A stretch of 64,000 bases of DNA from Ilex aquifolium (lineage: Eukaryota > Streptophyta > Magnoliopsida > Aquifoliales > Aquifoliaceae). Of this stretch, positions 21,396 to 32,996 are shown piece by piece. The notes under the pieces were generated by a model that was given only the letters and a program-made list of their open reading frames with translations, had not been told where the DNA came from and searched no databases. The stretch is taken from assembly GCA_951799425.1 (NCBI GenBank), contig OX637394.1:31408001-31472000 (forward strand). The letters are read 5' to 3'. How positions within the stretch are numbered: position 1 is the stretch's first letter; every line of letters begins with the position of its first letter. The translations under genes and the position numbers were made by a program.

Positions 21396-23276
21396 TGATG
21401 AGCACATAATATTGCATATTTGAAGGGCTCATTACATGCATTTTAACTCAACTTTTGCATTTAAGTGCTTAGAAGTTAGCCGTTTTGAACTATAATGTTG
21501 ATATTTTGATGTTGCAACCTTTTATAGCTTAAGTGATTGATTTTAGGACATTGCAACCTTGATGGATGTGTGGTGAAGGCATGGACACAATACATGAAGA
21601 ATTGGAGGCTTAAAAGTGAAGAAATCAAGAAGGCATTGGTGCTTGGGAACAAGGGCACCAGCTGCAGCAACAATTGGAAGCACTGCCTCTGAATTCCTCC
21701 ATTTTTACCATGATCTACTCAGAATTTGGAAAAGTTCAAAACATGAAAGTTGTAGATATGGGTGTCTTCTGTTTGGTGTCAAAATTTCAGCCCAATCCAA
21801 CGGTTAGATCAAGAGTTATGACGATTCTACCGAAGGTGGTCCAGTGCAGAAAAACAGTACCGGTACTCGGTACCGGTACCAAATGGTACCGGTACCTAGT
21901 ACCGGTACTCCGGACCATCTGGTCGCGAAAACAGCCTGTAACTCAACTTTGAGGCTTGGGGGTCCCACCTACACTTCTCCCACGCCTATCCCAACATTTC
22001 CTTACACATTTGCAGGTCTCTTACACATTTTGGAAGACTTTTGAGGCTTGGCATTCAAGGAGGAAGAGAGAGAAATGGGCTGCCATGTGGGTTGCAGGCT
22101 AGCCTGTCCAAGGCTTCAACTCAGCCCCTCTTTGGTGTAAGACCTGCACACACCTAGGGGGGACCCTCCATGGACGAAATTGAAGGCTCTCACTCTCCAT
22201 TATACATTCAACATTCAACACACAAAAAGAGGGGTTGGCTACCTAAGCTTAGGAGTAGAGATAGAGAGCTCCAAGGAGGAAGAAGATGAATAGTGTAATG
22301 TAATTTCGTTTTTGCACTTCTTCCATCCTTTTCCATGTAATCTATTGTAAGACTTGTTTAAAGTTTTGTTTATTGTCTTTAATCTCATTTATTTCAAGAA
22401 CTTTGCAAGTTTCAATACACCATTTTACATTTCACCATTGTTGCTCAAGTTCTTCATTTTCAAGCTTAAAATGGGTATTGAATATTTTTCTCCTTAGTTT
22501 ACGATTTCTTGCTTTAAGATAAGTTTCATGCTTCATGCTTCATGTCTTCATTATATCTATTTACATTATTATGCTTGTCTTTCATTTTACCATGAGTAGT
22601 TAGATTTAAGTTGGTAAATCCAAAGGAAAATTTCTCTTGGGGATTCCATTTCAACTCATTCTCCTCCCTCCCTTAAGAGTCCAATGGTTCGGTTTGACGG
22701 GGTTGAGAGTGGATGAATTGGTGCCTTTGATATTCCGTAGACTTGTCACGGTTTATTCTTAGATCATCACCAACCTCATCCCTTGCTTCCCCCGAATCAA
22801 TTGTTCATTCATGCTCTATCGGAGTTAAGGAGGGATTGGAGTTGAAATGGTAGTCCTATTGGAGTGACTTCCTTTGGATTAGCCAACATTGTTTTCTTGC
22901 ATTTTCCATACATAAACACAACCACAAAACACAAATACAAGATTTTACACTTTCTTTTCTCTTTTGCAAAATCACCTTTCACAAAACTCCCTTTCCTTCC
23001 CTGAGGAGACGACCTTGGAATATTTTCCAAGTAAAACACACGACCACAAAAGACTCCTTTCGATTGGGGAGCATTTTTGTGCACACCGCATTCCATTCCA
23101 CATTTCATTTCATACATTTTGTTCATTCCACAATTCCATCCACCACCATTCCGTTGTTGCCTAATCTTTTGCATCATTCCGAGTGAGAGTGACACTCACC
23201 CATCCCTATAAGCCATACACACATTTAGGGATGATGTTACGAGGTTAGGAAACAACACCGCATTTTCAAACAATCA
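21396..23276 (+). mobile_element. Element C 3' LTR
   Basis: A 1881-bp LTR, TGATGAGC...CAATCA, followed by the duplicated CCTTG. It is nearly identical to the 5' LTR until about 22970. The last ~300 bp differ by many substitutions and indels and resemble part of solo LTR G instead. Confidence 0.92.
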
Positions 23277-23281
23277 CCTTG

Positions 23282-24239
23282 AGCCTTAGTTTTTCCGTTC
23301 AAATATTGTCCCTAGTCATCGTGATTGAGCTATAAATGAAAGAATTTTGTTTCCTTAACCACATTTTTGACCAAGTCATGTTTAATATGTTTATCCTTCA
23401 TTGGTTATCCCGAGATGAACAATGTTTATATTAAAGAAGGGAATAAGTGATGGTGGGAAATGAAACAAAGGGATGATATATGCGTGAATTGAGAAAGAAA
23501 AAAAAAAGATAAGGCAGAAACAAAAAGGAAAAAAAAAGGCTAAGAAGAAAAAAAAATGATGCACCAAAAAGGTGAATGGTGATTTTAAAGTCATATTCTT
23601 GGGATAATTCACTTTTGAACTTCTTTTCCCTTCATTTATCGTAGTCCTAACCCCAACACCACATTATAACTAGAATAAGTCCTTTTTTATCTTAAGGATA
23701 CATGGAAAAAGTATGTTCTAAAGGAAAAAGAGAATTCAAATTACATTGTCTGAAATTGCCCTAGCATTCCATTTATGAGATTATGCCAAGGTCGTTTCAA
23801 TTTGTGTATGTGCACTTCAATTTTGGATTATATGTACGCTTTATTTCATTTTTGAATACAAGATTCTGCCTCACGTATAAACATTGAGAGAAAGTCACTA
23901 TAACCATAGTGTTTCACTTTTAGAGGAAACCCTTGGTGAGAATTGCATCAAAACTGAATTTGGATAGCTAAAATGGATGTGGAGGTGTTTAGGTAAATTG
24001 CTTAAATTGCATGCTCATTTCACACACACGAGTATGGAAGGGAAATGTGTAGGTGAGTACTTTTGAATAGCAATTAAGTCTATGGTGTGGATAAAAAAAA
24101 ATTATTCATGACACCCCAGGGCTGGTTAGGATAATGAAATATGTTTCAAATGTTGGATGTGAAAAAAAAAAAAGTAATTAAAGAAAACAGAAGTTTGTAG
24201 GTAGCTTCACTGTAAACCTTCACGGGAAAAACTCGTTCA
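23282..24239 (+). other. Element K: 3' noncoding region, second part
   Basis: Resumes K after element C. It is homologous to C 20205-21240 (ATTGTCCCTAGTCATCGTGATTGAGC..., purine tract 23490-23560, TTGTAGGTAGCTTCACTGTAAACC). No ORF of note. Interrupted at 24244 by element D; the target copy CTAGG is at 24240-24244. Confidence 0.75.
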
Positions 24240-24244
24240 CTAGG

Positions 24245-25363
24245 TGTGACGCCCCAAAATCCGGGTTTCCATAATTAACCCATCCGAGTCCCAATATACC
24301 ATCATTGGTACTCCATTATGGTCAATTTATAACATTGGAAGGACATAACTCATAACCCAAAAGCTTGGCAAAATAGTTTTAAAATTTCTGATTTTTGGAG
24401 AGTATACTGGTACTGTGTACCGGTACGCTATGCTCGCTAGACTGAACCATACCGGTACGCTGTACCTGCTGGACTACAGTGTACCGGTACACCGTACCAG
24501 TACGCTGGGCCTAGTTTTGCCTGTTTCACCTATTTTTCAATTACATTTCAATGCCAAATTTCCTCATTTCCATGACCCTCAAAACACCTAGGTTAACTTC
24601 CACATCAACCCCTGATTTTTTTTTTTAGCACCAAAGGGTAGGAATAAAACCAAAGTAGGAAGAACCCTACCTCTTGACGTGTAAAACGAAAGGTAGAACC
24701 GTCAAGAACACCAACCGCGACCCCAACTCTTGATTTCTCCAAAATCTTCCTTTTGGATATTCGGTGAAACCCTTTGTTCTTGGTACATACGCATAGCCCT
24801 CGTCGAGAAGATCAACTTTGATTCTTGGTTCGACGAATTCCGAGCGACGGAACTCCGTGAATCGTCGAAAGAAATTTGAAATCTCACTTTCTCTCCTCTC
24901 TTCCTCTCCAACGTGTGAGGCCAGAACCAAGCAGAATTCTCTGCAAAAAATTAGATATTTTTCCCTATTTATAGTCTTTAAATGCGCGGTCCACATCGCG
25001 CCGCACGTTCCCTTATTTCCGGGTCCGTTTCTGCCCCGAAACGATTAATTTCATCCTGATTTAAGTTCAAATTAATTTTATTTGAACTTTAATTCAATTA
25101 TAAGGAAATTTTATAAAATTTATTTGTGGGGACCTTTGTGAGGTCAGCCGCCACCTAATCGCCTCGAAATACGTGCAAAATCCGATTATCTCAGAATTCG
25201 ATGAAATTTGACAGGGTAACTAGATTTCGCGATACGAATCTAACGGCGAAGTCCGTTGTGTCATTCGAGCTCTAGAAACATGAGTATTTTAAATACGCAT
25301 TATAGTGGTAAATTACCGTTTTGCCCTTTTTCAGAAAAAGTTCAAATTTACCCGGGTTTTACA
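24245..25363 (-). mobile_element. Element D 3' LTR (internally deleted)
   Basis: Minus-strand start TGTAAAACCCGGG at 25363, end GGGGCGTCACA at 24245. At 1119 bp it is about 1.27 kb shorter than the other LTR of D with E removed (2391 bp). The deletion point is near 24545, between CAATTACA and TTTCAATGCC. A minus-strand TATA box lies near 24967. GTACCGGTACGC palindromes are at 24410-24505. Confidence 0.9.
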
Positions 25364-25469
25364 TTCTTCCCTCCTTAAAAGAATTTCGTCCCCAAAATTC
25401 ACACACACATACACATTCAACCACATGCATATGTGACAAGTATATCAGACTTATTACTATAAAAAAATG

Positions 25470-26600
25470 TACCTCCATCCTCGAATAAGAAAGGATAGCT
25501 GGTACGTATAGTGTCATCGCGCTACCATGTCGCCTCTTCCACTCCTCGGTGCTGCCACAACACCTTCACTAGCCTCACAGTCTTGCCTCACAAAACCTGA
25601 TCCCGGCTATCCATGATACGCACCGGTCCCTCCTCGAAGGTCCCATCCGCATCAACAACAAGCTCGCCCCAATCTACCACATGAGTCGGATCTGGGGTGT
25701 ATTTCCGGAGCATGAAAACATGGAATACCGCGTGAAAACCCGATAGATTTGGCGGTAACGCCAACCGGTAAGCAACTGTACCTACCCTCTCGAGTACCTC
25801 GAAGGGCCCGATGTATCTCGGCGACAGCTTTCCCCGCTTGTTGAACCTGACCACTCCTCTCTTAGGCATCACCTTTAAGAAGACATGATCTCCCACCTAA
25901 AACTCTAGAGGTCGCCGCCATCTATCGGCGTAGCTCTTCTGTCGACTTTGAGCCGTGAGAAGACGCTTCCGTATCAAGTCCACCTTCTCCGAGGTGTCTC
26001 TAACCAATTCCGGACCCGTAGAGGGTCTCTACCCTACTTCAGTCCAACAAACCGGAGAACGAAAAGGCCTCCCATATAGTGCCTCATAGGGTGCCATCTG
26101 TATGCTCGCCTGATAACTGTTGTTGTAGGCGAACTCCACTAAGGGTAAATGTTCTTCCTAGCTACCCTTGAGATCTAGGACACATGCCCGTAGCATGTCC
26201 TCTAACGTCTGGATGGTCCTCTCTGACTGACCGTCCGTCTGGGGATGAAAAGCAGTGCTCATCATCAACTGTGTCCCCACGGCCTGCTGAAAACTTTCCC
26301 AAAAATGAGCGGTAAACCTGGGATCCCGATCCGATACTACAGATACAGGTACCCCATGCAACCGGACAATCTCCCGTATATACAACCTGCAGAATTCCTC
26401 CAGTGTGAAGGTCATCCGCACTGCCAAAAAGTGTGCCGACTTAGTAAGCCCGTCCACTATCACCCATACCACATCATGCCCTCGAGATGTTCGTGGCAAG
26501 TGATTCACAAAATCCATCTTGACATGTTCCCACTTCCACTCAGCTTCCTCCAAGGGCTGGAGTAATCCCGCTGGTCTCTGGTGCTCAGCCTTCACTTGCT
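25470..26600 (-). pseudogene. Element D: integrase core to chromodomain
   Basis: Minus strand, read against element H. 26595-26158 has WKWEHVKMDFVNHLPRTSRG (first catalytic Asp), VSVVSDRDPRFTAHFWESFQ (second) and HPQTDGQSERTIQTLEDMLR (Glu). After a stop, 25896-25588 has GDHVFLKVMPKRGVVRF, GKLSPRYIGPFEVLERVG and HAVFHVFMLRKYTP. It then stops at a TGA where H has CGA, and resumes as RLVKVLWQHRGVEEATW and YPFLFEDGGT. The catalytic triad is present but the frame is interrupted several times. It would insert element DNA, with the C-terminal chromodomain-like part targeting chromatin. Confidence 0.88.
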
Positions 26601-27738
26601 GACACGTGAGACATCTACTAACAAAATCCCCAACCTATTTCTTCATTCCACTCTAGTAATACTAGCGACGAAGATCTTGATACATCTTCGTGCCACCGGG
26701 GTGTATAGCAAAACGGGAGCAATGGAACTCCCTAAGGATCTCCTCTCTCAGCTCTGCTAGCTGGGGAACGACAATCCTTCCCCTAAACCGAAGACTACCA
26801 TCCGTGTGAATGACCCAGCCCTCGTCACCCATACCCGACCGTACTCGGTCCTTAATAGACAATATCTCTGGATCTTGCCCCTGAGACTCAATCACTCTGT
26901 ATAGTAAGGAAGGCGTTGCCACCAAACTTCCTAAGGTGCCTTGAGCCTGACCCATATAGTGTAGCCCGAACTGTCCCACAGTCTCGAGCATCTGCCACTC
27001 CCGGGAAGCCACACTAGCCAAGACTCCCTGTGACTTCCGGCTAAGTGTATCAGCCACCACGTTTGCCTTACCGGGATGGTAATGCAAAGTGAAGTCATAG
27101 TCCTCCAGATACTCCATCCACCAGCGTTGCCTCATGTTGAGGTCCCGCTGTGTAAAGATGTACTTCAGGCTCTTGTGGTCCAAAAATACTTCGAACTACT
27201 CACCGTACAGATAGTGGCACCAAGCCTTCAAGGCAAAGACAATGGCCGCCAACTCCATGTCATGTGTAGGGTAATTCTGCTCGTGATTCTTTAACTGCCG
27301 AGAACCATAAGCTACCACATTTCCTGATTGCATCAAAACACAACCAAGTCCATCCTTCGAGGCATCACAATACACTATGTACCTCTGTCCCCTCTCCGGA
27401 AAAATCAAAATAGGAGCTGAAGTAAGTCTCCTCTTCAACTCCTGGAATGCTTTCTCACACGACTCATTCCACTCAAACTTGACCTCTTTTCGGGTCAACT
27501 TCGTCATAGGTGCGGCTAGTCGGGAAAAGTCCTCAATGAACCTCCGGTAGTACCCTGCCAATCCCAAGAAACTACGTATCTCAAAGATTGACTTCGGCCT
27601 CTCCCAATTCATGACTGCCTCAACCTTTTCCGGGTCCATAGATACACCCGAAGCCGACATCACGTATCCCAAAAATTTCACCTCAGTAAGCCAAAATTTA
27701 CACTTACTGAATTTGGTATACAATTGATGGTCTCTCAA
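26601..27738 (-). pseudogene. Element D: RNase H and integrase zinc domain
   Basis: 27738-27196 starts [20 protein letters not shown] (RT connection), then [15 protein letters not shown]-like. RNase H follows with [20 protein letters not shown] (Asp) and [16 protein letters not shown] (Glu), and a TAG replaces the Gln of Y-x-E-Q-x-EVF. 27183-26662 begins [20 protein letters not shown] and [16 protein letters not shown], then [20 protein letters not shown] (HHCC zinc domain) and stops. Each stop falls where H or F has Gln or Trp. Confidence 0.88.
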
Positions 27739-28928
27739 GGCCTAGAGAATAATCCTCAAGTGACCCTCATGCTTCTCCTCAAACTTGGAGTAGATCAAGA
27801 TGTCGTCAACGAATACCACAACGAACTGATCTAGGTAGGGTTGGAACACCCTATGCATGAGATCTATGAATGCCGCTGGAGCATTCGTCAATCCGAATGG
27901 CATCACTGTGAACTCAAAATTCCCATATCGCATCCTAAACGCCGTCTTAGGGATATCCGCCTCCCTAACCCTCAACTGATGGTAACCGGTGCAGAGATCT
28001 ATCTTGGAGTAAACCCGCGCCCCTCTCAGTTGATCAAACAAATCTTCAATCCTCGGCAAATGGTACCTATTCTTGATAGTAACCCTATTTAACTGCCGGT
28101 AGTCTATGCATAGTCGAAGGGTTTTGTCCTTCTTCTTGGCAAACAATACCGGAGTGCCCCAAGGTGAAGTACTCGGTCTAATAAAGCCCCTATCCAACAA
28201 TTCCTGTAATTAGACCTTGAGTTCTTGCAACTCAGCAGGTGTCATCCTATGCGGAGCCATAGAAATGGGCGATGTACCAGGGTGCAACTCAATGGTGAAG
28301 TCGACATCCCTAGGTGGAGGTAATCCCGGTAGTTCATCCGGAAAAACATCCTCATACTCACAAACCACCCGAGGTAGTCCAAACTCCTGTCTCGCCTCAT
28401 CCTCCAGTGTAAGGCTTGCTAGCCAACCCATCAACTGCCCATGCCATCTAGAGTCGTACACGACTTGGGGTAAAGCATCGTGCTTATCCCCCTGAAACAT
28501 AAAACAAACATCATACAGCGTATAAGCAGTGACCTTTTTCCGATCACAATCAATAAAAACACGGTGTGTCGTCAACCAATCCATCACAAGGATGACATCG
28601 AATTTCGACATGTCCATGACCATAAGGTCCACGGTGAGTAGAATCCCCGAGATCTCTAACTCAAAACCCCGACATATCTGATCAACACTCACCCTAGCTC
28701 CTAGGGGAGAACTCACATGTAAAGACTCTTCCAAGGTTTTGACCTCTAAGCCTAAATCGTTCACACATGATGCAACAATAAAAGAATGAGATGCACCAGA
28801 GTCAAATAATACTCGTGCCCGTAAGCGAGAGAGTAGAAATGTACCCTAGATAACCGATTGATCCGCTGGCTTAGTTTGAGGTGTAATGGCGTAGACACGC
28901 CCCTGGGTCCCTGAAGTCCCGGCTTGTG
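27739..28928 (-). pseudogene. Element D: protease and reverse transcriptase
   Basis: Minus strand. Just left of the F insertion site the reading is R-V-L-F-D-S-G-A-S-H-S-F, an intact aspartic protease motif (about 28815). 28764-28210 continues with MDMSKFDVILVMDWL and [20 protein letters not shown]. After a TAA, 28200-27742 is [68 protein letters not shown] and V-F-V-D-D-I-L-I-Y with the catalytic Asp pair. It ends at a TAG (about 27740-27742) also present in H. Confidence 0.88.
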
Positions 28929-29107
28929 TGTAACACCCCGCAATTTTTTCTTATATATATATATATATATATAGATATATAATAAATAATTGTGGTAAAA
29001 ATGTGGATATGTGTAGAAATATGTGTTGGAAAGGTTTGGGATGGATTTGGTTGGCTTAGGAATGGATTGGAAATGAAAAATAAAGGAAGTAGGCAAATCT
29101 GGGATCA

Positions 29108-29262
29108 ACTACCGGTAGTCAAGTGTCCAGTGTACCCGAGCTACCGGTAGTCAACAGGTAGTCAAGTGTCCAGTGTACCCGAGCTACCGGTAGTCAACAG
29201 GTAGTCGAGTGTCAATGTACCCGAGCTACCGGTAGTCAAAATCAGCTACCGGTAGTCGCTGT
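29108..29262 (+). repeat. U3 repeats carrying CTACCGGTAG palindromes
   Basis: About three direct copies of a ~44-bp unit (GTCCAGTGTACCCGAGCTAC plus CGGTAGTCAACAGGTAGTC). Each unit holds the palindrome CTACCGGTAG just upstream of the TATA box. Equivalent arrays are at 37735-37895 (3' LTR) and 3175-3275 (element A). Confidence 0.85.
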
Positions 29263-29559
29263 AAAAATCAGACAATTTTAGTTCGCGAACAGCCGGTTTT
29301 TCCCCCACTATAAATACTTCTTGCCATCCCCTTAGCCTTCATTACACACCTTAAAACCCTAAAAAACATTAGAGAGAAAGAGGTGAAGAGAAAAACACAA
29401 GATCAAAGGTGAAAAACAAGGAATTTAAGGGTGATTCAAGATCCAAGCCCTAGATTTCCAAGAACATCAAGGTAGGGGTTTTCTCTCACTCACTTACATT
29501 GATGGTTAGGGTATTTATATATGTATGTTTTGGCTATCAATAGTATATATATATATGTT

Positions 29560-31410
29560 TGATTGATTGGAAATGCGGTGTTGTTTCCTAACCGCTTAAC
29601 ATCACCCTCACCCTCAATGTGTGTATGTGGCTTATAGTGATGGGGGAGTGTCACTCTCCCTCCTGATAATGCAAGAGATATAGGAGCAACAACAAATGTG
29701 AATGGAAATGTGGAATGAACAAAATATGTGGAATGAGATGCGGTGTGCACAAAAATGCTCCCCAATCGAAAGGAGTCTTTTGTGGTCGTGTGTTTTACTT
29801 GGAAAATATTCCAATGTTGTCTCCTCAGGGAAGGAAAGGGAGTTTTGTGAAAGTGATTTTGCAAAAGTGAAAAGAAAGTGTAAAATCTTGTATTTGGGTT
29901 TTGTGTTTGGTTTGTGAATGAAAATGCAAGAAAGCAAGTGTTGGCTAATCCAAGAGGTTCATTCCAATGGGAATACCAAATCAACTCAAAGCCTTCCTCC
30001 GATTGAGCATGAATGAACGATTGATTCGGGGGAAGCTAGGGACGAGATTGGTGAGTATCTAAGCATAAATCGTGACTAGGCCTACGGAATATCAAAGGCT
30101 CACCAACTCATCCACTCTCAACCCCGTCAAACCGAACCATTTGACTCTAAAGGGAGGAATGAAGAAGAGTTGAAAATGGTATTCCCAAGAGGAATTTTCC
30201 CTTGGATTAACCAACTTAAATCCTAGCTACTCATATTAACAATGCAAGACAAGCATAAAGGAAATGGACATGGAAGGGAAATGGAGCATGGAACTTAACT
30301 TACAACAAGAAATCTAAAGCTATGAAGGAAAAATATGCAATACCTAATATAAAAGCTTGAAATGAAGAAAACTTAAATAACAATGGTGAAATGAAGAACA
30401 TGAAAGTAAACTTGCAATAAACTTGAAAGGAATGACATTAAAGACAATAAATGAAGCTTACAAGGTTCTTACATTAAACTACAAGTGAAAGAGTGGAAGA
30501 AAAATGCAAAAATGTCACTTTGAGCACTATTCATCATCTTCCCCCTTGGAGCTTTCTATATCTAATCCTAAGCTTAGGTAGCCAACTCCCTTTTCAAGCT
30601 TGTGTAATGCTGAATATATTGGTGTGTGGAGACTTGCCAAAACGTCCAAGAGGCTCCCCCCTAGCTGTGTGAACGAGCTCCATCAAGAGAGGGCTGAATG
30701 GATGGCTTTGACAGGCTAGGAGATCATAGCCTGGGCAGCCCACTTCCCCCCATTCCTCCTTTAATGCATTGGCCTTTAAAGTCTTCCACTTGAGTGTAGG
30801 AGGCCTGTAAATGTGTAAGGAAATGTTGGGATAGGCGTGGGAGAAGTGTAGGTGGGACCCCCAAGCCTCAAAGTTGAGTTACAGGCTGTTTTCGCGACCA
30901 GAAGGTCCGGAGTACCGGTACCATTTGGTACCGGTACCGAGTACCGGTACTGTTTTTCTGCACTGGACCACCTTCGGTAGAATCGGTATAACTCTTGATC
31001 CAACCGTTTTATTGGGCTGAAATTTTGACACCAAACAGAAGACACCCATATCTACAACTTTCATGTTTTGAACTTTTCCAAATTCAGAGTATATCATGGT
31101 CAAAATGGAGGAATTCCGAGGAAGTGCTTCCAATTGTTGCTGCAGCTGGTGCCCTTGTTCCCAAGCACCAATGCCTTCTTGATTTCTTCACTTTTAAGCC
31201 TCCAATTCTTCATGTATTGTGTCCATGCCTTCACCACACATCCATCAAGGTTGCAATGTCCTAAAATCAATCATTTAAGCTATAAAAGGTTGCAACATCA
31301 AAATATCAACATTATAGACAATTTTGGCTAACACTAAGTATTTAAATGCAAAAGTTGAGTTATAATGCATGTAATGAGCCCTTCAAATATGCACTATTAT
31401 GCGCTCATCA
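29560..31410 (-). mobile_element. Solo LTR G (element C family) inside the 5' LTR of F
   Basis: Minus-strand TGATGAGCGCATAATAGTGC at 31410 to CAATCAATCA at 29560. 1851 bp, flanked by ATGTT (29555-29559, 31411-31415). The 3' LTR of F has one uninterrupted ATGTT at this place, which proves the insertion. It shares the GTACCGGTAC palindrome (about 30912-30952). Its terminal 300 bp combine features of both C LTRs. ORFs inside are chance frames. Confidence 0.95.
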
Positions 31411-31736
31411 ATGTTATGGAATCATCCTCTCTTAGGCTTTTTGGCAAAGATTACATGTTTTGAACAAAGTTAGGGTTTAATACCCATGAAATCTTTTTTC
31501 TAGTTTTAAAACCCTAGTTGTTGGGAGAGTGATGTATTTCTTCTTAAATGCTTCTTTATTATGAACTTCAAAAACCGTAGTTGTTTGTGTTGGGAAGAAA
31601 AATGATGTTATTGTGATCTCATGTATTTTCTTTGTTGGTTGGGGAATTGTTAATAATATATCTTGGGGATTTTGGAGAGATGCTTGTAAAATGATATAAA
31701 TATTGGAATGGTATGCTTGGTTGGGTTGTTTGTGAT

Positions 31737-32195
31737 GCCTTGAGGGTGAGAGGTTCCTTATAAGGATGTTCATGCCAAGAGAGGAGAGTATGTGATTTCC
31801 CTCAAGAGGTTCCTTATAAGGATGCTTGAGTTTGTGATGCCTTGAGGGTGAGAGGTTCCTTATAAGGATGTTCATGCCAAGAGAGGAGAGTATTGATTTC
31901 CCTCAAGAGGTTCCTTATAAGGATGCTTGAGTTTGTGATGCCTTGAGGGTGAGAGGTTCCTTATAAGGATGCTCATGCCAAGAGAGGAGAGTATGTGATT
32001 TTCCTTAAGAGGTTCCTTATAAGGATGCTTAAGAAACTAAGCCTTGAAGGTGAGAGGTTCCTTATAAGGATGCTCATGCCAAAAGAGGACAGTATGTGAT
32101 TTTCCTCAAGAGGTTCCTTATAAGGATGCTTGAGTAACCAAGCCTTGAGGGTGAGAGGTTCCTTTTAAGGATGCTCATGCCAAAAGAGGACAATA
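31737..32195 (+). repeat. 101-bp tandem array with CArG boxes, 5' LTR of F
   Basis: 4.5 copies of a 101-102-bp unit (starts 31737, 31839, 31940, 32041, 32142). Each full unit contains GAGGTTCCTTATAAGGATG twice, so the array has eight perfect CCTTATAAGG palindromes plus one CCTTTTAAGG. These fit the CArG consensus CC(A/T)6GG bound by MADS-domain proteins. The array lies between the TATA box and the LTR end. Confidence 0.9.
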
Positions 32196-32450
32196 TTATA
32201 TAATGTGTGGGAAATGGTTTATATTTTGAAAATAAATGTTTATTAGAATTGGTTATTATTGTTCATTTCTAGTACTATGGCTACTTAAACTTGAGATCAG
32301 TTGTAAAATGTCATTGTTTTACTGCAAAGATTATGTATGCTATTTGTGAAATGAGACCGGCCGTTTTAAATGCTTTTCTAAACCTTGTATGGGTTTGAGA
32401 GAATTTTTCTACAGAGCTTCGTGCTCACCCCCTACTGCTAACATTTTTCA

Positions 32451-32543
32451 GATTACCCGCTTGAGGAGGACTTAAGGGTCGAGGAGCCCGCTACTTGGGA
32501 GACTCCACTTGACGGGAGTGTGGATCTCGAGGTGGACGCGTAG
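32451..32543 (+). other. Conserved 30-codon exon-like frame in LTR (copy 3, F 5' LTR)
   Basis: D-Y-P-L-E-E-D-L-R-V-E-E-P-A-T-W-E-T-P-L then DGSVDLEVDA and TAG, directly behind ACATTTTTCAG. Same length and frame as the copies at 4536, 39235 and 42937. Confidence 0.5.
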
Positions 32544-32811
32544 AGCGACCTCCTTTCCTTTTTGTACTAGACTAGGATATTCATTTTGAACCTTGTAAAG
32601 TCTAGTTTTCTTTTGTAATTCCGCTGCGCTACATTATTGGATTTTTGGGATGTAAAGGCCAAAATGGGTCTATTCTTTTGGGATAATGCTATAAATTTTA
32701 TGGATGACTTTATGAAGTCTTATTTATTGATGGATTATTTTAGTGCTCTCATGATATGAATGTTTTAGAATGTAATGCCGTCCAGGGTGTGTTTTTGGGG
32801 CGTTACAAAGT

Positions 32812-32823
32812 TGGTATCAGAGC
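32812..32823 (+). promoter_or_regulatory. Primer-binding site of F (initiator tRNA-Met)
   Basis: TGGTATCAGAGC, four bases after the 5' LTR; the standard plant chromovirus primer site. Confidence 0.9.
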
Positions 32824-32996
32824 CTAGGCTTTAGGTCTTACATGGGAGCTGTAGGTTATGGATTACCACTAGAGATGTAGGTTTAGGGTGGAGGAAATTG
32901 TTAAGTTAAATTTTGTATATGCCTTGTGCTTATATCAAGACATCCTACATATCACTGTAGTTTATATCTGGCACATCAAGGGAACTAAATTATGGA

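Larger units (their letters stand above)
16205..23276 (+). mobile_element. Element C: complete non-autonomous Athila/Tat-like retrotransposon
   Basis: Bounded by TGATGAGCACATAATATTGC...CAATCA LTRs and exact 5-bp duplications CCTTG (16200-16204, 23277-23281). Order: 5' LTR 16205-18056, tRNA-Asp primer site 18060-18077, one gag-like ORF 18197-19156, noncoding internal region with palindrome arrays and a tRNA-Asp-like half, polypurine tract 21381-21395, 3' LTR 21396-23276. There is no protease, RT, RNase H or integrase. With LTRs, PBS and PPT intact it could move only with enzymes from elsewhere. The flanking host DNA is element K, which shares its 3' noncoding module. Confidence 0.93.
28929..32807 (+). 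mobile_element. Element F 5' LTR (split by solo LTR G)
   Basis: About 2.02 kb once G and one ATGTT copy are removed, against 2032 bp for the 3' LTR. U3 has CTACCGGTAG palindromes within ~44-bp repeats (29108-29262) and a TATA box at 29309-29316. There is a potential donor CAAG|GTAGGGG near 29470, the CArG-rich tandem array 31737-32195 and the 30-codon frame 32451-32543. Confidence 0.93.

Noticed and set aside
22809-23195. 128-codon minus-strand frame in C's 3' LTR
   Set aside because: It lies in LTR U5, is not kept in the 5' LTR, and has no protein features beyond chance.
31477-31875. 132-codon minus-strand repeat protein
   Set aside because: It is the translation of the CArG tandem array; the partner LTR frame differs in length and start.
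31737-32195. Regular 101-bp repeats as a CRISPR array
   Set aside because: Units are contiguous with no unique spacers, lie inside a plant LTR and recur in the partner LTR.
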